Source of the DNA: JAAFIP01 sp031367325
GTDB lineage: Bacteria > Pseudomonadota > Gammaproteobacteria > Burkholderiales > Burkholderiaceae_C
Length of the DNA stretch: 64,000 bases
Direction: 5' to 3'
Assembly: GCA_031367325.1 (NCBI GenBank)
Contig: JANLPQ010000007.1
Span: forward strand, 1-64,000
In this document: positions 34,535-43,486 of the stretch, in pieces
Position numbering within the stretch: the stretch's first letter is position 1
Layout: each line of letters opens with the position of its first letter
Notes under the pieces: generated by a model
What the model saw: the letters and a program-made list of their open reading frames with translations, nothing else
Database searches by the model: none
What the model was told of the DNA's origin: nothing
Position numbers and translations under genes: made by a program

Positions 34535-35278
34535 TCACATCACAGGCTTAAAAATGCGCAACCATTTGTGTGCAGGCAAGCCAAAGCGAGTGTGGATGAT
34601 TTCGGCATTTTCGGCAAGTTTAGCGCGCGGCTCGCTGCGTGGGCTGCGGTGCGCCAGCACAATGGCATTGCCCTCTGTAGTGGGTTTGAAAGCCCACACA
34701 TTGTCTTTGCCAAATGCTTTGCAAATTTTTTCCACACTCTTCTCGTAGCTGGCCATGCGGCCAAACAGGTTAACGGTCATCACGCCGTATTCGGTCAAAC
34801 TTAAACGGCAGTCTTTGTAGAAAGCCAAGCTGTCCAGCACGGGCGCTGCAGCGTCGTGGTCGTACAGGTCTACTTGCAGGGCGTCTACCGTATCTTTGCG
34901 TGCAGTCTTGGCAATCTCTAGCCCGGCATCGGCCAGTACCACGGTGAGGCGCGCATCGTTTTCGGGCAGCTTAAACCATGCTTTGCAGGCCGACACCACA
35001 TCAGGATTAATCTCCACCGCCGTCACGCGGCAGCGCACATGCTTATAGCAAAATTTAGTCAGTGCAGCCGACCCTAAGCCCAGCTGCATAGTGTGCAGGC
35101 TACCCAAGTCGCGCAAGTCGGCCCACAACAGCCACGCCATCATGCGCTGCACGTAGTCCAGCTCGATAGCAAACGGTTTTTTTATCTCCATGCTGCCTTG
35201 CACCCACTCGGTACCCAGGTGCAGATAGCGCACGCCATCTAGTTCTGACGTGCTGACTTCGGGTAACTCGTTGTTCAT
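34535..35278 (-). CDS. Spermidine synthase-like class I methyltransferase-fold protein
   Basis: A 247-residue Rossmann-fold protein of the SpeE-like group. Seen are MQLGLGSAALTKFCYKHV (nucleotide-binding loop, near 80-97), TAVEINPDVVSACKAWF, the Asp-containing LQVDLYDHDAAAPVLDSLAF and LTEYGVMTVNLFGR. The N-terminal beta-strand domain of true spermidine synthases is short here. Many such stand-alone bacterial proteins have no proven polyamine activity. It overlaps the glycosylase gene by four bases (ATGA). Confidence 0.78.
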   Translation of the reverse strand: MNNELPEVSTSELDGVRYLHLGTEWVQGSMEIKKPFAIELDYVQRMMAWLLWADLRDLGSLHTMQLGLGSAALTKFCYKHVRCRVTAVEINPDVVSACKAWFKLPENDARLTVVLADAGLEIAKTARKDTVDALQVDLYDHDAAAPVLDSLAFYKDCRLSLTEYGVMTVNLFGRMASYEKSVEKICKAFGKDNVWAFKPTTEGNAIVLAHRSPRSEPRAKLAENAEIIHTRFGLPAHKWLRIFKPVM

Positions 35279-35781
35279 ACCAAATATTTTTCTAAAGCTT
35301 CACGCCAAACTTCTAATTTACGCTCAAAACTCCAGCTGGCATGCGCAGGGCTGCTAGATGGTAATCTGTACACGGGTAGCCCCAATGGCGCAGTATGTTT
35401 AGCGTGCTTGTAACTTTCGCCACCATTATGGGCGATGGCTTGTAGCTGTGGGCAGCGCGTGCGCAGCGAAGCCAAGTCATTCAGTTGGGCATGTTGGATG
35501 GCACTGTCTAGACTACCTTCGCGCTCGCACGCGGCGTACACGTCCCACAAGCCTACGCCATGGTCTAATAGGTTATTACTATTAATTTCATAGCTGCTTG
35601 AGCAGTAATTATAGGCTTCAGAGGCATAAATGACATTAAATATAAGCCGCCAGAACTGGTTATGCTTATGCCCGTAGTACTGCTGCGCTTGCAATGACCG
35701 CACTCCCGGAAAGCTGCCCAGCACCACCACGCGCGTGTCGTGGCGCAGCAAAGGCGCTAGGCCGTGCAGCACAGCACTCAT
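35275..35781 (-). CDS. DNA-deoxyinosine glycosylase-like (uracil-DNA glycosylase superfamily)
   Basis: A 168-residue repair-type glycosylase. The family motif VVVLGSFPGVRSLQAQQYYG and HKHNQFWRLIFNVIY is near the N-terminus; SSSPAHASWSFERKLEVW near the C-terminus is the substrate-binding SPA region. I use the ATG at 35781 (MSAVLHGLAPLLRHDTRVVV); the frame upstream runs into the reductase gene. Residues about 60-70 (YNYCSSSYEINS) are translated from a copy of the short repeat, in a different frame from most other coding copies, and replace the loop before LLDHGVGLWDVYAACEREGS. The catalytic regions are intact. Confidence 0.82.
   Translation of the reverse strand: MSAVLHGLAPLLRHDTRVVVLGSFPGVRSLQAQQYYGHKHNQFWRLIFNVIYASEAYNYCSSSYEINSNNLLDHGVGLWDVYAACEREGSLDSAIQHAQLNDLASLRTRCPQLQAIAHNGGESYKHAKHTAPLGLPVYRLPSSSPAHASWSFERKLEVWREALEKYLV
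35579..35605 (+). repeat. Short hairpin repeat, copy 12 (inside glycosylase gene)
   Basis: CTAT, loop TAATTTC, ATAG, CTGCTTGAGCAG, then TAATTATAGGCTT. The gene reads YCSSSYEINS from the opposite strand. Confidence 0.88.
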
Positions 35782-35788
35782 GCTTTGG

Positions 35789-36826
35789 TCACGCCTTGGC
35801 TTTGTCAGCCTCGGTGGTAAAAGAATCCGCGTAGAACTCATCCGCCGGCAAACCGCACTTTGCGGTGTAGTCGGCCAGGGCAGAGTCAATCACAATCGGC
35901 GCGCCGCAGGCATACACTTGGTACCCACTTAAATCGGGCAGGTCTTGCATTACAGCTTGGTGGACAAAACCGGTGCGGCCAGTCCATGCATCCTCTGCCG
36001 TGGCGTTAGAGATGACGGGGATGTAAGTCAGGTGGGGCATTTCAGCCACTTTGGCCATCACCCAGTCGTGCATGTACAGGTCTTCGGGACGGCGGCCACC
36101 CCAGTACAGCGTGGCGGGGCGCGTGATGTTTTTAAACTGCATGTGCTCGATCAGCGCTTTGATAGGTGCAAAGCCGGTGCCCGACGCCAGCAGCACCATG
36201 GGCTTGTCTGAATCGCGCAAATAAAAGCTGCCAAACGGCCCCTCGATGCGCAAAATTTCTTTGTCTTTCATCGCGCCAAATACATGGTCTGTAAATTTGC
36301 CACCGGGCATGTGGCGTATGTGCAGGTCAATCGTGGGTGAGCCTTGCACTAGCGTGTGCGGTGCGTTGGCCATGCTGTAGCTGCGGCGCGCGCCGTCGCG
36401 CAGCAAGAACTCTACATACTGGCCCGCATGAAACTGCATCACGTCGTTAGCGGGCAATTGCAGTTTCACCAGCATCACATCGTGCGATTTTTTCTCTAGC
36501 AGCGTCACGCGCGACGGCATTTTTTTGATCGGCATGGCACCGGCTTCGGTCACTTGGCGGCTCTCGAGCACCACGTCGCTGTGCGGCACTCCGCAGCAGG
36601 TCAATACAAAGCCATTGGCTTCTTCTGCCACACTCAGTGCTTTGCTTTGGTGGGGGCCGTGCACTACGGTGCCGGATATTTTTTTGCATTTGCAGCTGCC
36701 GCAAGCGCCGTCTTTGCAGCCGTAAGGCATGCCGATGCCTTGGGCAATGCCGGCGGCCAAAATAGCCTGGTCAGGGTTAACAGTAAAGCTGCGGCCACTG
36801 GGCTGCACGGTGACGGTAAATGCCAT
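35789..36826 (-). CDS. 2Fe-2S ferredoxin/FAD-NAD(P)H reductase (CDP-6-deoxyglucoseen reductase type)
   Basis: A 345-residue electron-transfer flavoprotein. The N-terminal plant-type ferredoxin domain has MPYGCKDGACGSCKCKKISG with four cysteines (the fourth in LTCC). The FAD domain has RRSYSMANAPH and the NAD domain LLASGTGFAPIKALIEHM, with VYACGAP near the end. The frame reaches 36847, but the ATG at 36826 (MAFTVTVQPSGRSFTV) has AGGAAA eight bases upstream. Related proteins (AscD-like) supply electrons to oxygenases or dehydratases; no such partner is adjacent. It is the first of a four-gene minus-strand run. Confidence 0.88.
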   Translation of the reverse strand: MAFTVTVQPSGRSFTVNPDQAILAAGIAQGIGMPYGCKDGACGSCKCKKISGTVVHGPHQSKALSVAEEANGFVLTCCGVPHSDVVLESRQVTEAGAMPIKKMPSRVTLLEKKSHDVMLVKLQLPANDVMQFHAGQYVEFLLRDGARRSYSMANAPHTLVQGSPTIDLHIRHMPGGKFTDHVFGAMKDKEILRIEGPFGSFYLRDSDKPMVLLASGTGFAPIKALIEHMQFKNITRPATLYWGGRRPEDLYMHDWVMAKVAEMPHLTYIPVISNATAEDAWTGRTGFVHQAVMQDLPDLSGYQVYACGAPIVIDSALADYTAKCGLPADEFYADSFTTEADKAKA

Positions 36827-36883
36827 GGGATAGGTTTCCTGAAACAAATGCGCTGTTTTTAAATCGCTGTAGGTCGCTCTGGC

Positions 36884-37843
36884 TTGGTATGCTTAGACCT
36901 TAATAATTCAGCAGAGTGTATTTTGCCTTCAAATCAATCCCCTTTAGGCGCACTGCCCAGGCGCTTTCGCCAACCCCGCTTGCTGATTGTGGGCTGCGGC
37001 GACGTAGGCCTGCGTGTGGCGCGCGCCTTGCCCAAGGCGGTGCGCATCTTGGCACTTACCTCGTCGCCTAAACGCATGCCAGAGCTACGTGCTGCAGGCA
37101 TCACCCCTTTAGTGGGTAATTTAGACCATCCTGCCAGCTTAGCCCGCATAGCTGGCCTGGCCACACGGGTGCTGCATTTGGCCCCACCGCCCACTGACAA
37201 CCAGGCACAGTGGTGGCGCGACCCGCGCACGCAACGCCTAGTGCAAACCTTAAGACGCCGCAGCTTGCCCACCAGCCTGGTGTATGGCTCCACCAGCGGC
37301 GTTTACGGCGATTGCGGTGGCGACTGGGTGAGCGAGTCGCGCCCTGTGGCACCCCATACCCCACGCGCCCAGCGCCGGGTAGACGCCGAACAGTCAGTGC
37401 GCCTGCTAGGCCGTACAGGGGTGCGCACCAGCATTTTGCGCATTCCCGGCATCTACGCGCAAGACCGCGACGGCGGCACGCCGCGCACGCGCCTGGGCAA
37501 AGGCACGCCTGTGCTGCATGCGCAAGACGATGTGTACACCAACCATATCCATGCCAACGATTTAGCGCGTGCCTGCATTGCCGCGCTGTGGCGCGGTAGG
37601 CCCCAGCGCGTGGTCAACGTAAGTGATGACAGTCAATTAAAAATGGGCGATTATTTTGACCAAGCCGCTGATTTATATGGCCTGCCCCGCCCTCCCCGCG
37701 TAGCGCGTAGCACCGCGCAAGACCAGCTGCCACTGATGCTGCTGAGCTTTATGAGCGAATCGCGCCGCCTAGTAAATACCCGCATGCGCACTGAGCTACG
37801 CGTGACACTGCGCTACCCTACTACGCTGGACGGGCTGCGTTAA
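36884..37843 (+). CDS. NAD-dependent epimerase/dehydratase-like (YeeZ-type extended SDR)
   Basis: 319 residues from a TTG at 36884; a second TTG at 36923 (LPSNQSPLGALPRRF) is an alternative start. The dinucleotide-binding motif is LLIVGCGDVGLRVARAL, with LVYGSTSGVYGDCGGDWVSE downstream. Where typical members have YxxxK this one reads RAQRRVDAEQ, so catalytic residues are not obvious. Homologues are common single genes in Burkholderiales and function is unknown. Divergent from the ferredoxin-reductase gene. Confidence 0.75.
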   Translation: MVCLDLNNSAECILPSNQSPLGALPRRFRQPRLLIVGCGDVGLRVARALPKAVRILALTSSPKRMPELRAAGITPLVGNLDHPASLARIAGLATRVLHLAPPPTDNQAQWWRDPRTQRLVQTLRRRSLPTSLVYGSTSGVYGDCGGDWVSESRPVAPHTPRAQRRVDAEQSVRLLGRTGVRTSILRIPGIYAQDRDGGTPRTRLGKGTPVLHAQDDVYTNHIHANDLARACIAALWRGRPQRVVNVSDDSQLKMGDYFDQAADLYGLPRPPRVARSTAQDQLPLMLLSFMSESRRLVNTRMRTELRVTLRYPTTLDGLR

Positions 37844-38009
37844 AGCGCAGTTTTTGCTAGAGGTGCGTCCCTAAAACGCTGTTTTTACGGGTGAATACTG
37901 TGCTGCGTGTACGCAGCGCCTGCGATACTTGTTTTGTATAGTTTCATGCGTACACAGCTAGCGGCATTTTTTAGCTAGCCATAAAAACAGTTTCATTCGG
38001 GAATAAAAA

Positions 38010-39611
38010 ATGTTTGACTACATCATCATCGGCGCCGGATCAGCAGGCAGCGTACTGGCTAGCCGCTTGACTGAAGATCCTTCTGTCAAAGTTTGCTTGC
38101 TAGAAGCTGGCCCGGTAGATAAATCGGTGCTAATCCACTGCCCCGCAGGCTTGGCGGTGATGGCGCAAATGGGCAACGGCAACTGGCGCTTTGAAACGAC
38201 GCCGCAAGCTGGCTTGAATGGCCGCAAAGGCTACCAGCCGCGCGGCAAAGTGCTGGGGGGCAGCAGCTCGATCAACGCGATGTGTTATATCCGCGGCCAA
38301 ACCACCGACTACGACCACTGGGCGGCAGAAGGCAATGCGGGCTGGGGCTGGAACGACCTGCTGCCCTACTTTAAAAGCTCAGAGACTAACGAGCGGCAAG
38401 CGGGCAGCGAGTTTGCCCAATGGCACGGCACCAGCGGCCCATTGAACGTGATGGACCTGCGCAGCCCCAACCGCTTTGGCCCCAGCTTTATCGAAGCAGG
38501 CGTGCAAGCAGGCTACCCGCGCAACCCTGATTTTAACGGCGCTACGCAAGAAGGCGTGGGCATGTACCAAGTAACCCATAAAGGCGGCGAACGCTGGAGC
38601 GCGGCCAAAGGTTACCTCACCCCCAACCTGTCACGCAGCAATTTGCAGGTCATCACCAACGCGTTCACCACCAAAATTATTTTTGAAGGCCAACGCGCAG
38701 TGGGCGTAGCCTACACGCAAGGCGGTCAAACGCGCGAGGTACATGCTACGCGCGAGGTGCTGCTGTGCGCAGGCGCGCTACAAAGCCCGCAGCTGCTGAT
38801 GGCCTCGGGCGTGGGGCCTGCAGACCATTTGCAAAAATTGGGTATTCCTGTAGTGCGTGCCAGCAGCGGCGTGGGCCAAAATCTGCACGACCACCCTGAT
38901 ATCGTGCAAGTGGTAGACGCACCCAAGCTAACCGACTTGTTCGGTGTGTCGCCCACTGGCATGTGGCATGCGCTGCAAGGCATCATGCAATGGCGCAAAG
39001 AGCGCACCGGCATATTAACCAGCAACTTTGCCGAAGCGGGTGGTTTTATCAAAAGCCAGCCTAGCGAGGCTACGCCCGATTTGCAATTGCATTTTGTAGT
39101 GGGTAAGCTAATAGACCATGGCCGCAAACCTACACTGGGTCACGGATATTCATGCCATTTGTGTTTGCTGCAGCCCAAGAGCCGAGGCAGCGTACGCTTG
39201 GCTAGCAGCAACATGACGGTTGATCCGCTGATTGATCCGAACTTTCTATCGCACCCCGACGACATGGCCCGCATGGTGCGCGGCTTCAAACAAATGCGCG
39301 CTATCTTGCAGTCACCCGCGCTTAGCCAGTACGGCGGCCGTGAGCTAGACACTACGGCCAAGGCGGTAAGCGATGCGCAAATTGAAGCGGTGATCCGCGA
39401 CAAGGCTGACACGATTTACCACCCTGTAGGCTCCGTGCGTATGGGCCCTAACGACAGCGACCCAGTAGATGCACAACTGCGCGTGAAGGGTGTGCAAGGT
39501 TTGCGCGTTGTCGACGCCTCCATCATGCCGCGCATCGTCAGCGGCAACACCAATGCACCGACGATTGTGATTGCCGAAAAAGCGGCCGACATGATTCGTG
39601 CAGTGCGTTAA
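38010..39611 (+). CDS. GMC-family FAD oxidoreductase (choline/alcohol dehydrogenase-like)
   Basis: A 533-residue flavoprotein. The N-terminal FAD motif is YIIIGAGSAGSVLASRL with LLEAGP after strand two; GKVLGGSSSINAMCYIRG is the GMC signature 1; ALQSPQLLMASGVGPADHL is signature 2. The C-terminal catalytic pair is in DTIYHPVGSVRMG and SGNTNAPTIVIAEKAADMI (His and Asn). Such enzymes oxidise alcohols; next to a wax-ester gene set a fatty-alcohol substrate is possible but unproven. It is monocistronic. Confidence 0.9.
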   Translation: MFDYIIIGAGSAGSVLASRLTEDPSVKVCLLEAGPVDKSVLIHCPAGLAVMAQMGNGNWRFETTPQAGLNGRKGYQPRGKVLGGSSSINAMCYIRGQTTDYDHWAAEGNAGWGWNDLLPYFKSSETNERQAGSEFAQWHGTSGPLNVMDLRSPNRFGPSFIEAGVQAGYPRNPDFNGATQEGVGMYQVTHKGGERWSAAKGYLTPNLSRSNLQVITNAFTTKIIFEGQRAVGVAYTQGGQTREVHATREVLLCAGALQSPQLLMASGVGPADHLQKLGIPVVRASSGVGQNLHDHPDIVQVVDAPKLTDLFGVSPTGMWHALQGIMQWRKERTGILTSNFAEAGGFIKSQPSEATPDLQLHFVVGKLIDHGRKPTLGHGYSCHLCLLQPKSRGSVRLASSNMTVDPLIDPNFLSHPDDMARMVRGFKQMRAILQSPALSQYGGRELDTTAKAVSDAQIEAVIRDKADTIYHPVGSVRMGPNDSDPVDAQLRVKGVQGLRVVDASIMPRIVSGNTNAPTIVIAEKAADMIRAVR

Positions 39612-39670
39612 ATCTTATGCCATTGGTTTGTTTGACGCGTTGCGTAGTAGTGTCTGATCGATACCGTTTG

Positions 39671-39697
39671 CTATTTATTGCATAGCTGGTTGAGCAG
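39671..39697 (+). repeat. Short hairpin repeat, copy 13 (intergenic)
   Basis: CTAT, loop TTATTGC, ATAG, CTGGTTGAGCAG, tail GATTTACCTGGGTTA, then a small hairpin GGCTATTTT/GAAAATGCC as in copy 8. Confidence 0.88.
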
Positions 39698-39808
39698 GAT
39701 TTACCTGGGTTACTGGGCTATTTTATTGTTGAAAATGCCGCTTGAAGTGGTTTCTAGGGTACCTTTTTTGTTTCGCGTTGACTAGGTCGTTGTTCTAGCA
39801 CGCGCCCC

Positions 39809-39986
39809 GCTGTGGCGTAGCCCTATCGCCACCCGAACCCCGGGCCTTCGGCAAGCATCTGCGGTACTCGCTTCGGGGGAAATTTAGAAACTCGCGCAAG
39901 CGCTCAGACATCTAAATTTCTAATCCCCTGCGCTCCGTTCCTCGAGCCCGGGGCTCGAATCGGTGGCGATAGGGCTACGCCACAGC
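39809..39986. repeat. 178-base foldback (MITE-like) element
   Basis: The outermost 25 bases (39809-39833, GCTGTGGCGTAGCCCTATCG then CCACC) are perfectly complementary to 39962-39986. Inside, GCCCGGGG pairs with CCCCGGGC, and AAATTTAGA at 39880-39888 pairs with TCTAAATTT. The whole block therefore folds into one long hairpin. It carries no ORF and only one copy is visible in this window. Confidence 0.85.
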
Positions 39987-40237
39987 CGGTCGCTTGTAGT
40001 AGGCTGGGGTTTCGCTCGGTGATGGTCACTGTCAGTGAGGTTGCTACACAGCTGCCCGCTACCCCGCTGCCCGTCCGCCCTGCTACCCGACTGCCAGCGA
40101 CCACACCAGTGGAGCGCAGCAACGTCCGGTATACCTATGACAAACAATAAAGGGCCGCTAGGTACATTGGGCATGGGCATACCGTGCGGTGCTATGTGAC
40201 CGCTAGGTACTAGGACAGCAAAAGGCCCGCCAGACAA

Positions 40238-40537
40238 CTACCGCGTGTACCCCTCGCACACCCCTGAATTGGAGCGGCCTTTACACTCCCGCATGAGACG
40301 TCTTTCACGTTCTCGCGTGCTCTCAGCCGAACCATCATGAAAGCTCACGCCCCTAACAGTAGTTTTCTTAGCCTTAGCAGTCTTTCGCGGTTTGGGCGAG
40401 CCAGTGGAATTTTTAGCGCTGATTGCCACCGTGCCGCTCAAGAGGGCAATGGGTGCATGCAGCCCCAGCTGCGCAGACGCTGCAAAGCTGGCGCACGCCA
40501 AGCTAAGCGCACATGCGCTGTATTTTATGAATCGCAT
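40238..40537 (-). CDS. Small secreted basic protein, unknown function
   Basis: 99 residues from the ATG at 40537 (MRFIKYSACALSLACASFAA, a signal peptide ending ASA). The mature part is basic (KPRKTAKAKKTTVRGVSFHD) and ends with RERERRLMRECKGRSNSGVC, with two cysteines. Upstream GGCGGGATTAAT serves as ribosome site. The frame extends to 40567, inside the acyl-CoA reductase gene, whose stop is at 40551. I do not recognise the family. It is probably periplasmic. Confidence 0.6.
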   Translation of the reverse strand: MRFIKYSACALSLACASFAASAQLGLHAPIALLSGTVAISAKNSTGSPKPRKTAKAKKTTVRGVSFHDGSAESTRERERRLMRECKGRSNSGVCEGYTR

Positions 40538-40550
40538 ATTAATCCCGCCT

Positions 40551-42536
40551 TTAAAAGTGAATACCACGCATCATCTGCTGCATGGCCACGGCCTCAGCAG
40601 ACAGCTGCGGTTTGGCTGACTTATCGCCCTTCGCAGCCGATGAATCTGGGAACATGCGAAAGCTGGTGTTCATCACAATTTGCATGATCTTAGGGAACAA
40701 GGCATGCAGCACTTGGCCGGTGATGCCCAAGCGGGTGGCGATGCGCACGGTTTTGTAAATGCAAGCACCGGCCACCATGTCGGCAGCTTCTTCAGGCGAC
40801 AAGGTGGGCACGTTTTTATAAATATTGGTCGGCGCAATCATCGGCGTACGCACCAGCGGCATGTTGATGGTGGTAAAACTAATACCTTGGTCGCTGTATT
40901 CGCTGCTGGCGCAGCGTGTCCATGCGTCTAGCGCAGCTTTGGAGGCTACGTAAGCGCTAAAACGCGGCGCGTTGGTCAGCACACCAATGGAGCTAATGTT
41001 AACGATGTGTCCCTTCTTTTTAGCCGTCATCGCGGGTAGCAGGCCCATGGTCACGCGGATGCAGCCAAAGTAATTGAGTTGCATGGTGCGCTCAAAGTCG
41101 TGAAAGCGGTCGTAGCTGTTTTCAATCGCACGGCGAATCGAGCGGCCTGCGTTGTTGATGAGGTAATCCACGCCGCCGTGGTTGGCCAGCAGCAGTTTGA
41201 CGAATCGATCGCAGTCGGTCATGTCGGCAATGTCAGCGGCATAGCATACAAAGCTGTAGCCTTTGGCTTTGGCTTCTTTTTGCGCTTCGTCCAGCTTGTC
41301 TTGATCTCGGCCGCAAATGATGGTGATCGCTCCTGCCTCAGCAAACTTGTGCGCACTGGCTAGGCCAATGCCGGATGACCCGCCAGTGATGAGCACCACT
41401 TTGCCCTGCACAGTGCCTTTGAGCGAGCGGTCAATAAACAAATCGGGGTCGAGGTGACGCTCCCAGTAGTCCCACAGGCGCCAAGCGTAGTCTTTTAGGT
41501 GCGGGCACTCAATATTGGAGCCCTTCAAAATTAAATCCAAATCGCGGCGGTCAAAACGCGTGGGGTAGTTGATGAAGGTCAGCATGTCCTCGGGCATGCC
41601 CAGGTCCTTCATCACCGCAGCTTTCACACGGCGCACGGGCTTGACCGACATCAGCGTTTTGGTCACGCTCTTGGGGATAAAGCCTAGCAGCGCGGCATTG
41701 ACGAACAAATTGAACTTAGGTGCGTGGCCTGCTTTGCTGAAAATATCCAGCACGTCACCTACACGGTAGCCTTCAGAGTCGACTAAGTGAAAGCACTTTT
41801 TAGCAATGGCGGTTTTGTGCGAAATGTAGTCCAAGCAGTTGACCACAAAATCCACTGGCACGATGTTCACGCGCCCACCTTCTAGGCCAATCATGGGCAT
41901 CCACGGCGGCAGCAGCTGGCGCATGCGCTGAATGGCTTTGAAGAAGTAGTAGGGCCCGTCAATCTTGTCCATCTCGCCGGTTTGGCTATCGCCCACCACC
42001 ATGGCGGGGCGGTACACCGTCCATGCGCCTTTGTATTCTTTGCGCACGATCTTCTCAGACTCGTGCTTGGTGCGAAAGTACGGGTGCTCGTAGTTTTCGG
42101 CTTCGTCAAACATGTCCTCGCGGAACACGCCTTCGTACAGGCCCGCTGCCGCAATGCTGGAGACATGGTGAAAGTGCCCTGCGTCAATCGCCTTGGCAAA
42201 CTCCACCGTGTTGCGGGTGCCGTCGATGTTGACGGCCACTTGGCTTTCTTCGTCAGCGCTCAGGTCGTACACGGCTGCTAAATGGTGAAAATGGTCGATC
42301 TGGCCTTTGAGCTTTTTGATATCGTCAGCCGACACGCCCAGTTTTTTAGCGGTTAAATCGCCATACACAGGCACGGCGCGGGCTGCAGTCACACCCCAAT
42401 AGTCACGCAAGCCAGCAACCTTTTTTTCGCTTTCTTTGCGGATTAAAAAATGCACCACCGCACCTTTGCGCTCCAATAGTTTTTTAACCAATCGTTTGCC
42501 AATAAACCCCGTAGCGCCCGTGACGAAATACTGCAT
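40551..42536 (-). CDS. Two-domain fatty acyl-CoA reductase (extended SDR plus classical SDR)
   Basis: A 661-residue fusion matching the Marinobacter-type alcohol-forming acyl-CoA reductases in length and order. N-terminal extended SDR: TGATGFIGKRLVKKLLER (7-24), VNIDGTRNTVEFAKAIDAGH and the active-site YFRTKHESEK near 153. C-terminal classical SDR from about 373: VVLITGGSSGIGLASAHKF, NNAGRSIRRAIENSYDRFHD and YVASKAALDAW near 527. It reduces acyl-CoA to aldehyde and then alcohol with NADPH, supplying fatty alcohol for wax esters. A WS/DGAT gene lies 8 kb downstream. Its 3' end is close to the small secreted protein gene. Confidence 0.85.
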   Translation of the reverse strand: MQYFVTGATGFIGKRLVKKLLERKGAVVHFLIRKESEKKVAGLRDYWGVTAARAVPVYGDLTAKKLGVSADDIKKLKGQIDHFHHLAAVYDLSADEESQVAVNIDGTRNTVEFAKAIDAGHFHHVSSIAAAGLYEGVFREDMFDEAENYEHPYFRTKHESEKIVRKEYKGAWTVYRPAMVVGDSQTGEMDKIDGPYYFFKAIQRMRQLLPPWMPMIGLEGGRVNIVPVDFVVNCLDYISHKTAIAKKCFHLVDSEGYRVGDVLDIFSKAGHAPKFNLFVNAALLGFIPKSVTKTLMSVKPVRRVKAAVMKDLGMPEDMLTFINYPTRFDRRDLDLILKGSNIECPHLKDYAWRLWDYWERHLDPDLFIDRSLKGTVQGKVVLITGGSSGIGLASAHKFAEAGAITIICGRDQDKLDEAQKEAKAKGYSFVCYAADIADMTDCDRFVKLLLANHGGVDYLINNAGRSIRRAIENSYDRFHDFERTMQLNYFGCIRVTMGLLPAMTAKKKGHIVNISSIGVLTNAPRFSAYVASKAALDAWTRCASSEYSDQGISFTTINMPLVRTPMIAPTNIYKNVPTLSPEEAADMVAGACIYKTVRIATRLGITGQVLHALFPKIMQIVMNTSFRMFPDSSAAKGDKSAKPQLSAEAVAMQQMMRGIHF

Positions 42537-42765
42537 GCTGTGCTCCTGGAAACCGTGTTGTAGATAAAAATACTTAAAACACTATTGTGCACAAAGCCAG
42601 TGACAGGGCAATTGCGCGTAAACCCGAGCGCCGCATAGACCGCTGCCACTACAATTTTAGAAGCTTGCACCTAATATGAGTGCAATCTTCAGATTACAGT
42701 GGCAATAAAGCACAGCCAATCCCGCCGTGCCATTGGATCTCACCTAGACTTAACGGAGTATTACC

Positions 42766-43299
42766 ATGGTTAAAAAAATCAACAAAGCTGCTGCCCCTAA
42801 ATCAACGTCTACAGCGTCAGATATGGCCAGCACTATCAAAGAATCTGCACAGCAAATTTGGCTGGCAGGGCTAGGGTCTTTTTCCAAAGCACAGGGCGAA
42901 GGCGGCAAAGTGTTTGAAACTTTAGTCAAAGAAGGCCTGACCATTCAGCGCAAAACCCAAGCCGCTGCGGAAGAAAAAATCTCCGAAGCTACCAACAAAA
43001 TGGCCGGTATGGCCAACGACATCACCAGCAAAGCCACCAGCAAATGGGGCAAACTGGAAGATATTTTTGAAGAGCGCGTCGCCAAAGCATTGAACAAACT
43101 GGGTGTGCCCTCCGCCAAAGACGTGGACGCTCTGATTGCCCGCATCGACGAGCTAAATAAAGCCGTTGCCAAGATGGGCAGCAAAACACCTGCGGACAAA
43201 CCTGCCAACAAGCCAGTGGCCAAAACAGCCAAAGCCGTCGCTAAAAAAGTAGCCCGCAAACCCGCTGCTAAAAAGCGGGTTGCACGCAAGGTAGCATAA
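42766..43299 (+). CDS. phaF: PhaF-like phasin (polyhydroxyalkanoate granule-associated protein)
   Basis: 177 residues. Residues 15-130 are amphipathic helical phasin sequence (IWLAGLGSFSKAQGEGGKVF; EALVKEG-like LVKEGLTIQRKTQ), matching the PHA granule-protein family. Residues about 140-177 are a histone-H1-like Lys/Ala/Pro tail (KPVAKTAKAVAKKVARKPAA, KKRVARKVA), as in Pseudomonas PhaF, which coats granules and binds DNA. The start ATG at 42766 has GGAG nine bases upstream. It is divergent from the acyl-CoA reductase and followed by a clear terminator, so a single-gene unit. The WS/DGAT in this region carries a similar Lys/Ala-rich stretch. Confidence 0.85.
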   Translation: MVKKINKAAAPKSTSTASDMASTIKESAQQIWLAGLGSFSKAQGEGGKVFETLVKEGLTIQRKTQAAAEEKISEATNKMAGMANDITSKATSKWGKLEDIFEERVAKALNKLGVPSAKDVDALIARIDELNKAVAKMGSKTPADKPANKPVAKTAKAVAKKVARKPAAKKRVARKVA

Positions 43300-43353
43300 G
43301 TAACGCATTGCTTGCGCAGAATTCACCCTTGCACAGCACAGCACAGCAACCTT

Positions 43354-43376
43354 AAGGCGCTTTGTGCGCCTTTTTT
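43354..43376 (+). terminator. Rho-independent terminator of the phasin gene
   Basis: AAGGCGC and GCGCCTT form a seven-base stem with loop TTTGT, followed by TTTT. It lies 54 bases after the phasin stop. Confidence 0.85.
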
Positions 43377-43419
43377 ATGAGTTTTTATACGCGTTTTAGT
43401 AGTCTAGGCCCGTAAAGTA

Positions 43420-43446
43420 CTGCTCAAGCAGCTATTATTTTTATAG
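43420..43446 (-). repeat. Short hairpin repeat, copy 14 (intergenic)
   Basis: On the minus strand: CTAT, loop AAAAATA, ATAG, CTGCTTGAGCAG, tail TACTTTACGGGCCTAG. It lies 41 bases before the patatin start. Confidence 0.87.
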
Positions 43447-43486
43447 TACATAAGAAATTAATTGTCCTCGTATATCTCTATTATTC

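Larger units (their letters stand above)
39612..40237. other. Intergenic region with short repeat and 178-base foldback
   Basis: 626 bases without a credible gene. They contain short repeat copy 13 at 39671 and a long foldback at 39809-39986. The remainder, 39987-40237, shows nothing I can assign. Confidence 0.65.
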
